From NCBI GenBank assembly GCA_000434335.1, contig FR878311.1, positions 1 through 9,201 of the forward strand: DNA of 9,201 bases. Reading direction: 5' to 3'. The position numbers and the translations under genes were made by a program. This document shows, in pieces, positions 1 to 7,121 of the stretch (position 1 is its first letter; every line of letters starts with the position of its first letter). The notes under the pieces were generated by a model, which made no database searches, had not been told where the DNA came from, and worked only from the letters and a program-made list of their open reading frames with translations. This DNA is from Clostridium sp. CAG:492. Its GTDB lineage: Bacteria > Bacillota > Clostridia > TANB77 > CAG-508.

Positions 1-72
1 TTCAATTTAGTAGCTACTCTATTTTCAATTTCTATAATTATTTTACTTACCGTTTTTTACTTTGTAAAGTAG
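1..72 (+). CDS. C-terminal end of a probable membrane protein (partial)
   Basis: An open frame enters from the left edge and ends at a TAG stop at 70-72. The 23 visible residues (starting FNLVATLFSISII and ending VFYFVK) are almost all hydrophobic with one terminal lysine. They look like the last transmembrane helix of an integral membrane protein such as a transporter. Only this tail is visible, so the family cannot be named. It lies upstream of and in the same direction as the HxlR-type regulator gene, separated by about 200 bp. Chance hydrophobic reading of AT-rich DNA is the main alternative. Confidence 0.45.
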   Translation, partial: FNLVATLFSISIIILLTVFYFVK

Positions 73-89
73 GCACTTTTTTGTTACAT

Positions 90-107
90 AGTTACCAAAA
101 AGTAACT
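90..107. promoter_or_regulatory. Inverted repeat AGTTAC-N6-GTAACT, possible operator or weak terminator
   Basis: A perfect 6-bp inverted repeat with spacer CAAAAA lies 17 bp after the stop codon of the left-edge gene. A further GTTAC half-site lies at 83-87. On the plus strand the stem is followed by only four T residues, so it would be a weak terminator. Spaced inverted repeats of this size are also what dimeric HxlR-type regulators bind, and such a regulator is encoded downstream. Both readings are inference. The repeat is about 110 bp upstream of the -35 box of the regulator gene, which is far for simple autorepression. Confidence 0.35.
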
Positions 108-217
108 TTTAAGAATTTTAGCATGCTTTGCGATACAAAATTTTTTTATATTTTTATTACACATATATTTTTAAAATATTATATTCTAATTGGAACTATT
201 ATTGTTTTTTCTTACTG

Positions 218-246
218 TTTACATATCACTTATATTTTGTTATAAT
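218..246 (+). promoter_or_regulatory. Sigma-A type promoter of the HxlR regulator gene
   Basis: A -35 box TTTACA (218-223) is followed after 17 bp by a perfect -10 box TATAAT (241-246). The -10 is preceded by TGT, giving an extended -10. Transcription would start near 253, leaving a leader of about 20 nt before the ATG at 274. Confidence 0.75.
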
Positions 247-273
247 TTCTTTTAAAATTGGAGTTGATTTATT

Positions 274-594
274 ATGAAGCAAGAATTACCTACTTGTCCT
301 GTCGAAATTACAATGGGACTTATTGGAGATAAATGGAAAATTTTAATTATCAGAGATTTATTAACTGGTACAAGAAGATTTGGAGAGCTTAGAAAATCAC
401 TTAATGGAATTAGCCAAAAAGTTCTTACAAATAATTTAAGAGATATGGAAAAATCTGGTTTGGTCCACCGCGAAGCTTTTGCTGAAGTACCACCAAGAGT
501 TGAGTATTCGCTTACGGAAACTGGATGGAGTTTAGAGCCTGTTTTATATTCTATGGTTCAATGGGGAAATAATTATCGTGAATTGCAAAAATAG
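274..594 (+). CDS. HxlR-family winged helix-turn-helix transcriptional regulator
   Basis: This 106-residue protein has the full length and pattern of the HxlR/MarR-like single-domain DNA-binding regulators. Residues 8-10 (CPV), then GLIGDKWKILIIRDLL (16-30), TRRFGELRKSLNGIS (33-47) and the recognition helix SQKVLTNNLRDMEKSGL (47-63) are the family signature. The wing is formed by residues around 65-84 (PPRVEYSLTETG). Members bind DNA as dimers. Several, such as YodB and HypR of Bacillus, sense electrophiles or oxidants through the conserved N-terminal cysteine, here Cys8. Whether this one does is not known. The ATG start has a GGAG site 10 nt upstream (260-263). The gene has its own promoter, ends in a terminator overlapping its stop codon and converges on the minus-strand operon. 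Its target is not evident; the membrane-protein gene ending at 72 is one candidate. Confidence 0.92.
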   Translation: MKQELPTCPVEITMGLIGDKWKILIIRDLLTGTRRFGELRKSLNGISQKVLTNNLRDMEKSGLVHREAFAEVPPRVEYSLTETGWSLEPVLYSMVQWGNNYRELQK

Positions 595-617
595 CAGAAT
601 TGTAATCTGCTATTTTT
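588..617. terminator. Bidirectional Rho-independent terminator between convergent genes
   Basis: An 11-bp perfect stem (588-598 with 606-616) has a 7-nt loop. On the plus strand it ends in a T run and overlaps the TAG stop of the HxlR gene. On the minus strand the stem likewise ends in five T residues, and it lies 45 nt beyond the last operon stop codon. It therefore can end both transcripts. Confidence 0.88.
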
Positions 618-661
618 ATTTTATAATTATGTAACTAATTTCGCCACACAAAATATATAAT

Positions 662-1447
662 TTATCTATCAAACCCCTTCACACGTGCATATTCTTTTTC
701 TAGAATTCCTATAAAATTAGTTGGAATATATTGCTTAGCTTTTATAATTAGACTTTCATCAATTCCATATAAAGCTTCTGCAATTGAACCTACAATACAA
801 GCATTTGTATCTGTGTCACCTCCAAAAGATAGAATTTTTTTTATGCTTTCTTCAAAACTATTACTATTAAATGCAGACCATACACAATTATCAAATGTTT
901 GACTACATGTTGTATTAAACTTTTTAAATGATTCACATTTCAATTTTATATTTAATTTTTTTAAAATTTCATCCTTTGGTACTTTATTTTTGGCATAAAA
1001 TATAATTAATGCTATCAGTGTCGAATATACTATTGCCTCTTTTGAATCATGTGATGGAACTGTTGCTAATCTAGCATTTTTCTTCACATCAATTTCATTA
1101 TCAAATGAAAATCCAATCGGAGAAATACGCATCATTGCTCCATTACCTATGCTTGTCCCTCTTTCATCAGCATCACACCACTTTAAAAATCCTGGTGAAA
1201 AACTTCCATTAAAATATGGTTTTATATCAGGTTTATAATTTCTATATAATTTTCCATATTTTTTTAAATGTTCTTCATAATTCATATCTGTTTGAACTGC
1301 TTCAGCTATAGCCATAGTTAATATAGTATCATCGCTAAAAAAGGCATTATTTGGTATTATTTCATTTGTTTTTATACTTTTTATTCCTTTTAATTGTTCA
1401 AATTCATAAACTGAACCAGCTAAATCTCCAATTACTGCTCCCCACAT
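662..1447 (-). CDS. ADP-ribosylglycohydrolase family protein (DraG-like)
   Basis: The protein belongs to the ADP-ribosylglycohydrolase (ARH/DraG) family, which removes ADP-ribose from proteins, nucleic acids or small metabolites using a dinuclear magnesium centre. With the ATG at 1447 it has 261 residues. It shows GAVIGDLAGSVYEF near the N-terminus, the metal-binding SDDT (38-41), SIGNGAMMRISP (99-110) and the C-terminal metal motif GGDTDTNA (209-216). All expected catalytic acidic residues are present, so it should be active. A TTG lies six codons further upstream at 1465, but the AAGGGA site at 1453-1458 would then fall inside the gene. That site sits 5 nt before the ATG, and MWGAVIGD matches the family's start. 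The gene follows truB after 23 nt and is the last gene of the transcript. The substrate cannot be read from the sequence. No ADP-ribosyltransferase gene is visible in the window. Confidence 0.9.
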   Translation of the reverse strand: MWGAVIGDLAGSVYEFEQLKGIKSIKTNEIIPNNAFFSDDTILTMAIAEAVQTDMNYEEHLKKYGKLYRNYKPDIKPYFNGSFSPGFLKWCDADERGTSIGNGAMMRISPIGFSFDNEIDVKKNARLATVPSHDSKEAIVYSTLIALIIFYAKNKVPKDEILKKLNIKLKCESFKKFNTTCSQTFDNCVWSAFNSNSFEESIKKILSFGGDTDTNACIVGSIAEALYGIDESLIIKAKQYIPTNFIGILEKEYARVKGFDR

Positions 1448-1452
1448 ATTTT

Positions 1453-1458
1453 TCCCTT
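1453..1458 (-). promoter_or_regulatory. Ribosome binding site that decides the glycohydrolase start
   Basis: On the minus strand AAGGGA lies 5 nt upstream of the ATG at 1447. A longer reading from the TTG at 1465 would have this site inside the coding region and no equivalent site before it. Confidence 0.7.
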
Positions 1459-1470
1459 CTTTCAATATAT

Positions 1471-2358
1471 CTAATACTTTTCACTAATAACTATAATATC
1501 TCTTTTTAAAGATTTTTCTTTAACTACTCCTGTTCCTAAAAATTCATTGTTAAAATAAATTTTATAAATTCCATCTAGACCATTATATTTTAATTTTACA
1601 CCATTGAAAAACTTTTGAACTAATTCTTTATCTAAATTAATACATTCATTCTCTTTCAATAATTTTTCTAAAGATATAACTTTATTTTTTATCCAATTTT
1701 CATTATCCTTATTATTTCCAATATCATCAATTGTTACAGCCTCATTTATACTGAATTCTCCAACTCTTGTTCTTCTAAGCTCTTTCATATAACCAATAGT
1801 CCCCAGTTTTTCAGCAATATCTTCACATAATGATCTAATATATGTACCCTTAGAACATTCAACTTCAAATACAATAGTCTTGTCCTTTTTACAAAAATCA
1901 ATCAGCTTTATAGAATAAATTTCAATATTTCTTTTTGGAATATCAACTTCAATATTATTTCTAGCATATTCATATAATTTCTTTCCTTTGACCTTTATTG
2001 CCGAATATATAGGAGGTGTTTGAACAAGATTTCCAACAAAACAATTTAATTTTTCAGATAAATATTCTTTATTAAAAATATTATCATCCACATCTTTTTC
2101 CTCAATTATATCTCCTTCAACATCAGCAGTACTAGTTTTAATTCCTAACTTTAAAGTAGCAATATAGCATTTATCGTGATTAATTAAGTATTTAGAAAAC
2201 TTAGTACCTTTCCCCAAAAGTAAAGGTAACACTCCAGTAGCATTAGGATCTAAAGTTCCTGTGTGTCCAACTTTTACATTTAAAATTTTTTTCACTTTGT
2301 TAACAACGTCATTAGAAGTAAATTCCTTTGACTTGTCCACAATAATAATTCCATCCAT
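1471..2358 (-). CDS. truB: tRNA pseudouridine(55) synthase TruB
   Basis: TruB converts uridine 55 in the T loop of almost all elongator tRNAs to pseudouridine and also acts as a tRNA-folding chaperone. The 295-residue protein begins with MDGIIIVDKS. It carries the catalytic motif GHTGTLDPNATGVLPL at 31-46, with Asp37 as the expected nucleophile. Further family motifs are QTPPIYSAIKVKGKKLYEYAR (about 113-133) and the CSKGTYIRSLCEDIA segment (about 168-182). The C-terminal part is a short Gram-positive type C-terminal domain. The ATG has an AGGGAG site 6 nt upstream (2365-2370). A terminator separates truB from nrnA upstream, so it may be expressed partly from its own promoter. The gene normally found next, ribF, is not here. 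Confidence 0.96.
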   Translation of the reverse strand: MDGIIIVDKSKEFTSNDVVNKVKKILNVKVGHTGTLDPNATGVLPLLLGKGTKFSKYLINHDKCYIATLKLGIKTSTADVEGDIIEEKDVDDNIFNKEYLSEKLNCFVGNLVQTPPIYSAIKVKGKKLYEYARNNIEVDIPKRNIEIYSIKLIDFCKKDKTIVFEVECSKGTYIRSLCEDIAEKLGTIGYMKELRRTRVGEFSINEAVTIDDIGNNKDNENWIKNKVISLEKLLKENECINLDKELVQKFFNGVKLKYNGLDGIYKIYFNNEFLGTGVVKEKSLKRDIIVISEKY

Positions 2359-2384
2359 AAAAAACTCCCTTAAAAATTTAAATT

Positions 2385-2390
2385 ATTATA
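2385..2390 (-). promoter_or_regulatory. Possible -10 box of a truB promoter
   Basis: A TATAAT hexamer on the minus strand lies about 27 bp upstream of the truB start and downstream of the terminator that follows nrnA. A TTGAAA occurs upstream but 21 bp away, which is too far for a normal -35 box, and no better -35 is seen. In AT-rich DNA a lone TATAAT is weak evidence. The position behind a terminator is what makes it plausible. Confidence 0.3.
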
Positions 2391-2434
2391 ATTTACTGTA
2401 TTTATAAAATATTTCAAAATAAAATTATAATCAT

Positions 2435-2458
2435 AAAAAGGGCGAATTGAATTCGCCC
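2435..2458 (-). terminator. Rho-independent terminator after nrnA
   Basis: On the minus strand a GGGCGAATT arm (2450-2458) and its complement (2440-2448) form a GC-rich hairpin followed directly by five T residues (2435-2439). It begins 10 nt beyond the nrnA stop codon. The plus strand lacks a T run after the stem, so the direction is clear. Confidence 0.85.
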
Positions 2459-2468
2459 AAATTATCTT

Positions 2469-3425
2469 TTATAAATATCTTTTAGCTTCAGCAATAACTC
2501 TTTGTTTAACAGATTCCAAATCATCATTAATAGAAAATCCAGCTGCCTTAGGATGACCTCCTCCTCCATACAATAAAGCTATTTCGTCAACATTAACTTT
2601 ATCATTAGAGCGTAAAGAAACTTTTAATCCTTTTCCCTTAATTTCTCTAATAAATATAGAAACTTCAACACCTTCGATATCTCTACCTATGTCAACAATT
2701 CCTTCATGGTCTCCAGCAACAGCATTAAATTTTTCATAATCTTCTAAAGTTACATATGTATATGCAATTTTACCATCTTCAAAAAATTCAATTCTATTAT
2801 TTGCAGCTCTTGTTAACTCAAAAGCAGATTTAGTTTTAACTTGAAGAACTTTTCTGTACGTATCTGAAACATTAACACCTTTTCTTAATAATCCAGCTAC
2901 AAATTCAAATGTCTCAGCTGTTACACCTTGATATTTAAATCCACCTGTGTCTGTTATTATACCTACTAATAAACATGTTCCAATTTCTTTATTAATTTCC
3001 AATTTAAATGCACTAAGTGCAACAATCATAACTTCCGCACAGGCTGGTGCATCTGGATTAACAAAATTATAATCTCCAAACATATTATTAGTTCCATGAT
3101 GATCAATAACAACTGTAGTAGTAGCATTTTCAAATTTCTTTGATAGACCATTTAACATATCAAATGAAGCACAATCAACAGCAATTGCTAAATCATAATT
3201 TTCAACATTACTTTCTTTTTTTACTTCACTCGAACCTGGTAAAAAATTAAATGTTTTTGGGCATTCTGGAATTATAACATCAACATTATTTTTTCCGTAT
3301 AGTTTTAGTGCATTATATAAAGCTAAACTTGTTCCAACAGCATCTCCATCAGGATTTTCATGTGTTAATATTACTATTGATTCTGCTTTATTTATCTCTT
3401 CAAATATTTTATCTAAAGTACTCAT
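2469..3425 (-). CDS. nrnA: DHH/DHHA1 phosphoesterase, NrnA-type nano-RNase and pAp phosphatase
   Basis: This 318-residue protein has the layout of bacterial NrnA. These enzymes degrade 2-5 nt RNA fragments to mononucleotides and dephosphorylate 3'-phosphoadenosine 5'-phosphate. The DHH domain shows HENPDGDAVG (22-31; metal-binding Asp26 and Asp28), VDCA (83-86; Asp84), IDHHGTN (107-113) and TDTGGFKY (158-165; Asp159), which together hold two manganese ions. The C-terminal DHHA1 domain has the substrate-binding GGGGHPKAAGF (287-297). All key residues are present. The ATG has an AAAGGA site 8 nt upstream. The gene sits between rbfA and truB, an arrangement common in Bacillota, and is followed by a terminator. 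Some relatives act on cyclic dinucleotides, so the exact substrate range is inferred from family and position. Confidence 0.92.
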   Translation of the reverse strand: MSTLDKIFEEINKAESIVILTHENPDGDAVGTSLALYNALKLYGKNNVDVIIPECPKTFNFLPGSSEVKKESNVENYDLAIAVDCASFDMLNGLSKKFENATTTVVIDHHGTNNMFGDYNFVNPDAPACAEVMIVALSAFKLEINKEIGTCLLVGIITDTGGFKYQGVTAETFEFVAGLLRKGVNVSDTYRKVLQVKTKSAFELTRAANNRIEFFEDGKIAYTYVTLEDYEKFNAVAGDHEGIVDIGRDIEGVEVSIFIREIKGKGLKVSLRSNDKVNVDEIALLYGGGGHPKAAGFSINDDLESVKQRVIAEAKRYL

Positions 3426-3463
3426 TATATCAATCCTTTCTGAAATTCAGGTGCATTGTTAGT

Positions 3464-3516
3464 AAGTGTCAGTGTTAACAATATTGTTAATTAACTTCGT
3501 CCCCACTGACAGACTT
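3464..3516. repeat. Compound palindromic element between rbfA and nrnA
   Basis: An 8-bp perfect inverted repeat (TGTCAGTG at 3467-3474 with CACTGACA at 3504-3511) encloses a perfect 16-bp palindrome (TTAACAATATTGTTAA, 3475-3490). The outer stem gains three more pairs (AAG with CTT) if a 2-nt GA bulge is allowed. On the minus strand the unpaired part reads GGGGACGAAG. The element is not followed by a T run, so it is not a normal terminator. It could be a dispersed palindromic repeat of the REP type, or an RNA processing or stability hairpin in the nrnA leader. Confidence 0.6.
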
Positions 3517-3540
3517 ATCTTTTACTTATATAAATTCTTA

Positions 3541-3894
3541 TTATTGTTCACCTTTTATTTCTTTAAGTATATTATCGATTTTAGCACCATATTCCATTGA
3601 ATCATCTAATTCAAAAATTAGCTCTGGTGTTATTCTTAAATTAACAGTTTTGGCTACTTTGCTTCTTATAAAACCTGCTGAATCTTTTAAACCTTGCATT
3701 GTTTTTTCTAGATTTTTAGAATTTAATACACTTACATAAACTTTAGCATATTTTAAATCAGGTGTTATTTTAGCTCTTGTAACACTTAATAATCCTGTAA
3801 CATTTGGATTTTTAAGTTCGAAAGTCAAAACATGACTAATTTCTTTTTTAAGCTCTTCATTAATTCTATTTAGTCTAGTATCATTTTTTGCCAT
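3541..3894 (-). CDS. rbfA: 30S ribosome-binding factor RbfA
   Basis: RbfA is a small KH-fold protein that binds the immature 30S subunit near helix 1 and the 3' end of 16S rRNA, and is needed for late maturation and cold growth. The 117 residues match the family length. Signature parts are RINEELKKEISHVL (9-22), VTGLLSVTRAKITPDLKYAKVYVS (about 32-55) and the kinked KH-like helix region KDSAGFIRSKVAKTVNLRITPELIFELDDS (about 70-99). The ATG has an AAAGGAAG site (3903-3910) 8 nt upstream. The gene starts 24 nt after infB, so the two are co-transcribed and probably translationally linked. Confidence 0.96.
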   Translation of the reverse strand: MAKNDTRLNRINEELKKEISHVLTFELKNPNVTGLLSVTRAKITPDLKYAKVYVSVLNSKNLEKTMQGLKDSAGFIRSKVAKTVNLRITPELIFELDDSMEYGAKIDNILKEIKGEQ

Positions 3895-3918
3895 AAACTT
3901 ATCTTCCTTTCGTTTTAA

Positions 3919-6900
3919 TTATCTTTTAACTTCTTCCATTACAAAGAATTCAATTACATCATTTTCTTTTAAATCATTGTAATTTTCAATTTGACAACCA
4001 CATTCAAATCCTTTTGTAACTTCTTTAACATCATCTTTAAATCTCTTTAAAGAAACTAATTTACCTTCGTGAATAACAACTGAATCACGAATTACTCTAA
4101 CTCCCGCATTTCTTTCTATTTTTCCATCAGTAACAAAACATCCAGCAATTGTTCCAACTCCTGATACTTTAAATGTTTGTCTTACTAATGCATTACCAAT
4201 TACTTTTTCTTCATAAATTGGATCTAATAGACCTTTCATAGCAGCTTCTACATCTTCTAAAGCTTTATAAATAACTGAATATTGTTTAATTTCAACACCT
4301 TCTTTTTCAGCAACTTCTTTTGCTGAACCAACAGGACGAACATTAAATGCTATAATTATTGCTTCTGCAGCCTTTGCAAGTTGAACATCAGATTCGTTTA
4401 CAGCTCCAGCAACAGAATGTATAACTTTTACTTTAACTTCATCATTTGATAATTTTTCTAATGATTGTTTAATAGCTTCTGCAGAACCTTGAACATCTGC
4501 TTTTACAATTAAATTTAATTGTTTTAAATCTTCACTAGCCATTTTTTCAAATAGATTATTTAAAGTAACAACATTATTGTTATTTAAATGTTTTTCTCTT
4601 TCTTTTAGTTTTCTCTTTTCAATTAAATGTTTAGCCATTTTTTCATTTTTAACTTCATAGAAAGTATCTCCTGCTTCTGGTAAATCAGTTAATCCCATTA
4701 TTTCAACAGGTGTTGATGGTCCAGCAGCTTTAACACTTTGACCTTTATCATTTTTCATTGCTCTTATTCTACCTATAGAAGTTCCAACAACAATTGTATC
4801 ACCAACATTTAAAGTACCACGTTGTACAAGAACTGATGCGATTGGACCTTTAGATTTATCAAGTCTTGCTTCAATAACTGCACCTTTTGATTGTTTATTT
4901 GGATTTGCTTTTAGCTCTTTCATATCTGCAACTAACAATACCATTTCAAGTAAATTATTAATGTTTAGACCTTTCTTTGCAGAGATAGGTACAAATATTG
5001 TATCTCCTCCCCATTCTTCAGAAACTAAATCATATTGCATTAAATCTTGTTTTATTTTTTCAATATTAGCATTTGGTAAATCAATTTTATTAACAGCAAC
5101 AATAATTGGAATTTCGGCTGCTTTAGCGTGTTTTATAGCTTCTACAGTTTGAGGCATAACACCATCATCAGCTGCAACAACAAGGATTGCTATATCAGTA
5201 ATTTGAGCACCTCTTGCTCTCATACTTGTAAATGCTTCGTGACCTGGTGTATCTAAGAATGTTATTTCTCTACCATTTACATTTACTTTGTATGCACCAA
5301 TATGTTGTGTAATACCACCAGCTTCTCCTTCAATTACATTTGTTTTTCTAATAGTATCTAATAGTGATGTTTTACCATGATCAACGTGACCCATAACAAC
5401 AACTACTGGTGGACGTGGTTTTAAGTCCTCTGCTTTGTCTTCTGACTCATCAAATAAAACATCTTCTTCATTAACAACTTTCTTTTTATTTGCTGTTACT
5501 CCAAATTCTCCAGCAACTAAAAATGCTGTATCAAAATCTAATTCGTTGTTAATAGTAGCCATAATTCCAAGTCCCATTAATTTAGTAATAACTTCTCCAC
5601 TTGTCTTTTTAAGCTCTGCTGCTAAATCCTTAACAGTAATAGTTTCTGGAATTGTAATTTCTGTTAATTGGAATATTTTTTGCTTACTTTTTTCTTTTTC
5701 ATTTTTATTATTATTCTTTTTCTTATTTCTTTTTCCTCTATCATTACTTAAATCATAATAATCAAGCATTCCACCATCTTGCTCATCAAACATATGAGAT
5801 AATCTATCAACTTGTTTTAAGTCCTTTAATTTACCATCATCAATTTCAGAAAATCTATCTTGTCTTCTTGATTTAGCTGGCTTTTTATTATTAGCTTTAG
5901 ATTCCTCAAATTTGTTTTGTTTAGCTTTGTCAATAGATTTACTTGTATAATCTCTTTGAGATTCTTTCTCTACAATTTCAGTTGACATTATATTCTTAAT
6001 GTTCTTATCAATTCCTTTTTCATCAAGAGGTCTATTACCATTTCTATTGTTGTTATTATTATATCTATTATTGTAACCACCATTATTATATCCATTATTA
6101 TTTCTATTATTTTGTTGGTTGCCATTTCTATTATTAAATCTTCTATCACCATTGTTATTGTTGTATCTGTCATTGTTGTTATTACCATTATTATATCTAT
6201 CGTTTTTATTATATCTGTTATTGCTATATCCATTGTTGTTTCTATTGTCATTGTTTCTATAATCACTATTATTTCTATTATTATATCTATTATTTCCGTT
6301 ATATCTATTTTCTCTATTTTCGTTATTAAATTTATTATCTTCGTTATTACGTCTATTGTTCATATTATTTCTTCTATCGTAATTATTTTCGTTTTTACTA
6401 AATTCTTTTTTAACTGTTACATCCATATTCTTATTTTCAGCCTTTTCAGTTTTCTCCTTTATAATATTCTTCTCTCCTACATTTTTTTCATTAGCAATTT
6501 TTAATTCTTCTTGTTTTTGAGCTTCCATTTGTTTTTGTAATTCAGCCTTTTTTTGCTCTTCTGCTCTTTTTTGCTCTTCTAATAATCTTTGGGCCTCTTC
6601 AGCTTTTTTCTTTTCTTCTTCAGCTTTTCTTCTTTCCTCTTCTTCTTTCTTTTTATCTTTAATTCCAAATAATTCACTTACTGTAAGAGGTTTTTGTTGT
6701 TTATTTCTATAAACAATATTATAATTTTTATTTTTATTTCTTTCTACAAAACCAATATTGTTTTTATTCTCTTGCTTTTTGTTTGACTTTTCCTCAGGTT
6801 CAGCCTCAGAAACAATAACTTCTCTTCTAATGATTACTGGAGTTTCTTGTTGCTTTTTTTTATCTTTGCTAGAGTCTTTTTTATCATCTTTACTTTTGCT

Positions 6901-7107
6901 CTTTTCTTTGCCTTGATTTTTATCTTTGTCATTTTTCTTACTTTCTTTTTTATTAGCAAAGCTTTTTTCTATTTTTTCAGCTTGTTCTTCTTCAATAGAG
7001 CTTAAATGACTTTTGACATTAATTCCCAGTTCATTAGCCTTTTCTATTATTTCCTTACTGGTTAGACCTATCTTTTTAGCGATTTCATGAATTTTAATCT
7101 TAGCCAA
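3919..7107 (-). CDS. infB: Translation initiation factor IF-2
   Basis: IF2 is the GTPase that brings formyl-Met-tRNA to the 30S subunit and promotes joining of the 50S subunit. This 1062-residue form is long for Bacillota. A first IF2_N domain covers about 1-50. Lys/Glu-rich charged segments follow (about 51-115, and a long helical stretch about 150-205), then an Asn/Arg/Tyr low-complexity region (about 236-359) and a second IF2_N domain (about 478-536). The GTPase domain has GHVDHGKT (573-580), DTPGHEAF (619-626), NKID (673-676) and SAK (709-711). Domains II, III and the initiator-tRNA-binding C-terminal domain complete the protein. The start is a TTG at 7107 with a GGGGGTGA site 6 nt upstream; MAKIKIHEIAK matches the family start. 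An ATG at 7123 is out of frame and stops quickly. The gene begins 20 nt after rnpM. Confidence 0.98.
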   Translation of the reverse strand: MAKIKIHEIAKKIGLTSKEIIEKANELGINVKSHLSSIEEEQAEKIEKSFANKKESKKNDKDKNQGKEKSKSKDDKKDSSKDKKKQQETPVIIRREVIVSEAEPEEKSNKKQENKNNIGFVERNKNKNYNIVYRNKQQKPLTVSELFGIKDKKKEEEERRKAEEEKKKAEEAQRLLEEQKRAEEQKKAELQKQMEAQKQEELKIANEKNVGEKNIIKEKTEKAENKNMDVTVKKEFSKNENNYDRRNNMNNRRNNEDNKFNNENRENRYNGNNRYNNRNNSDYRNNDNRNNNGYSNNRYNKNDRYNNGNNNNDRYNNNNGDRRFNNRNGNQQNNRNNNGYNNGGYNNRYNNNNNRNGNRPLDEKGIDKNIKNIMSTEIVEKESQRDYTSKSIDKAKQNKFEESKANNKKPAKSRRQDRFSEIDDGKLKDLKQVDRLSHMFDEQDGGMLDYYDLSNDRGKRNKKKNNNKNEKEKSKQKIFQLTEITIPETITVKDLAAELKKTSGEVITKLMGLGIMATINNELDFDTAFLVAGEFGVTANKKKVVNEEDVLFDESEDKAEDLKPRPPVVVVMGHVDHGKTSLLDTIRKTNVIEGEAGGITQHIGAYKVNVNGREITFLDTPGHEAFTSMRARGAQITDIAILVVAADDGVMPQTVEAIKHAKAAEIPIIVAVNKIDLPNANIEKIKQDLMQYDLVSEEWGGDTIFVPISAKKGLNINNLLEMVLLVADMKELKANPNKQSKGAVIEARLDKSKGPIASVLVQRGTLNVGDTIVVGTSIGRIRAMKNDKGQSVKAAGPSTPVEIMGLTDLPEAGDTFYEVKNEKMAKHLIEKRKLKEREKHLNNNNVVTLNNLFEKMASEDLKQLNLIVKADVQGSAEAIKQSLEKLSNDEVKVKVIHSVAGAVNESDVQLAKAAEAIIIAFNVRPVGSAKEVAEKEGVEIKQYSVIYKALEDVEAAMKGLLDPIYEEKVIGNALVRQTFKVSGVGTIAGCFVTDGKIERNAGVRVIRDSVVIHEGKLVSLKRFKDDVKEVTKGFECGCQIENYNDLKENDVIEFFVMEEVKR
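6031..6402 (-). repeat. Asn-rich low-complexity coding repeat inside infB
   Basis: This part of infB encodes residues 236-359. In residues 241-360 I count 60 Asn, 20 Arg, 11 Tyr and 9 Gly out of 120. The tripeptide RYN occurs six times. The DNA is a degenerate run of AAT/AAC codons broken by AGA and TAT codons, so the other frames also give low-complexity peptides. It is not a perfect tandem repeat, although short AAT/AAC runs could slip during replication. Confidence 0.9.
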
Positions 7108-7113
7108 TAAATT

Positions 7114-7121
7114 TCACCCCC
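7114..7121 (-). promoter_or_regulatory. Ribosome binding site that fixes the TTG start of infB
   Basis: GGGGGTGA on the minus strand lies 6 nt upstream of the TTG at 7107. It overlaps an out-of-frame ATG (7121-7123) that reads only six codons to a stop, so the TTG is the credible start. Confidence 0.75.

Noticed and set aside
120..127. 8-bp palindrome AGCATGCT in the intergenic region before the HxlR gene
   Set aside because: It is short, single and without a known matching site, so chance is enough to explain it.
1448..1465. Longer glycohydrolase reading from TTG at 1465
   Set aside because: The ribosome binding site lies inside this extension, and the six added residues do not belong to the family's N-terminus.
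4961..5152. Plus-strand open frame of 63 codons inside infB
   Set aside because: It lies antisense to the conserved GTPase domain of IF2, has no convincing ribosome binding site and encodes no recognisable domain.
5435..5758. Plus-strand open frame of 107 codons inside infB
   Set aside because: It is the antisense of the Lys/Asn-rich and second N-terminal domains. The hydrophobic Ser/Phe/Leu composition is what antisense of Lys/Glu codons gives.
6031..6402. CRISPR array or perfect tandem minisatellite
   Set aside because: The repetitive look comes from biased codons without a fixed repeat unit or unique spacers, and the IF2 frame stays open throughout.
5988..6504. Open frames on both strands rich in Ile, Met, Thr, Val and Ser across the Asn-rich region
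   Set aside because: These are shifted and antisense readings of the AAT/AAC/AGA codon run in infB. Their simple composition comes from the repeat and not from a second gene.
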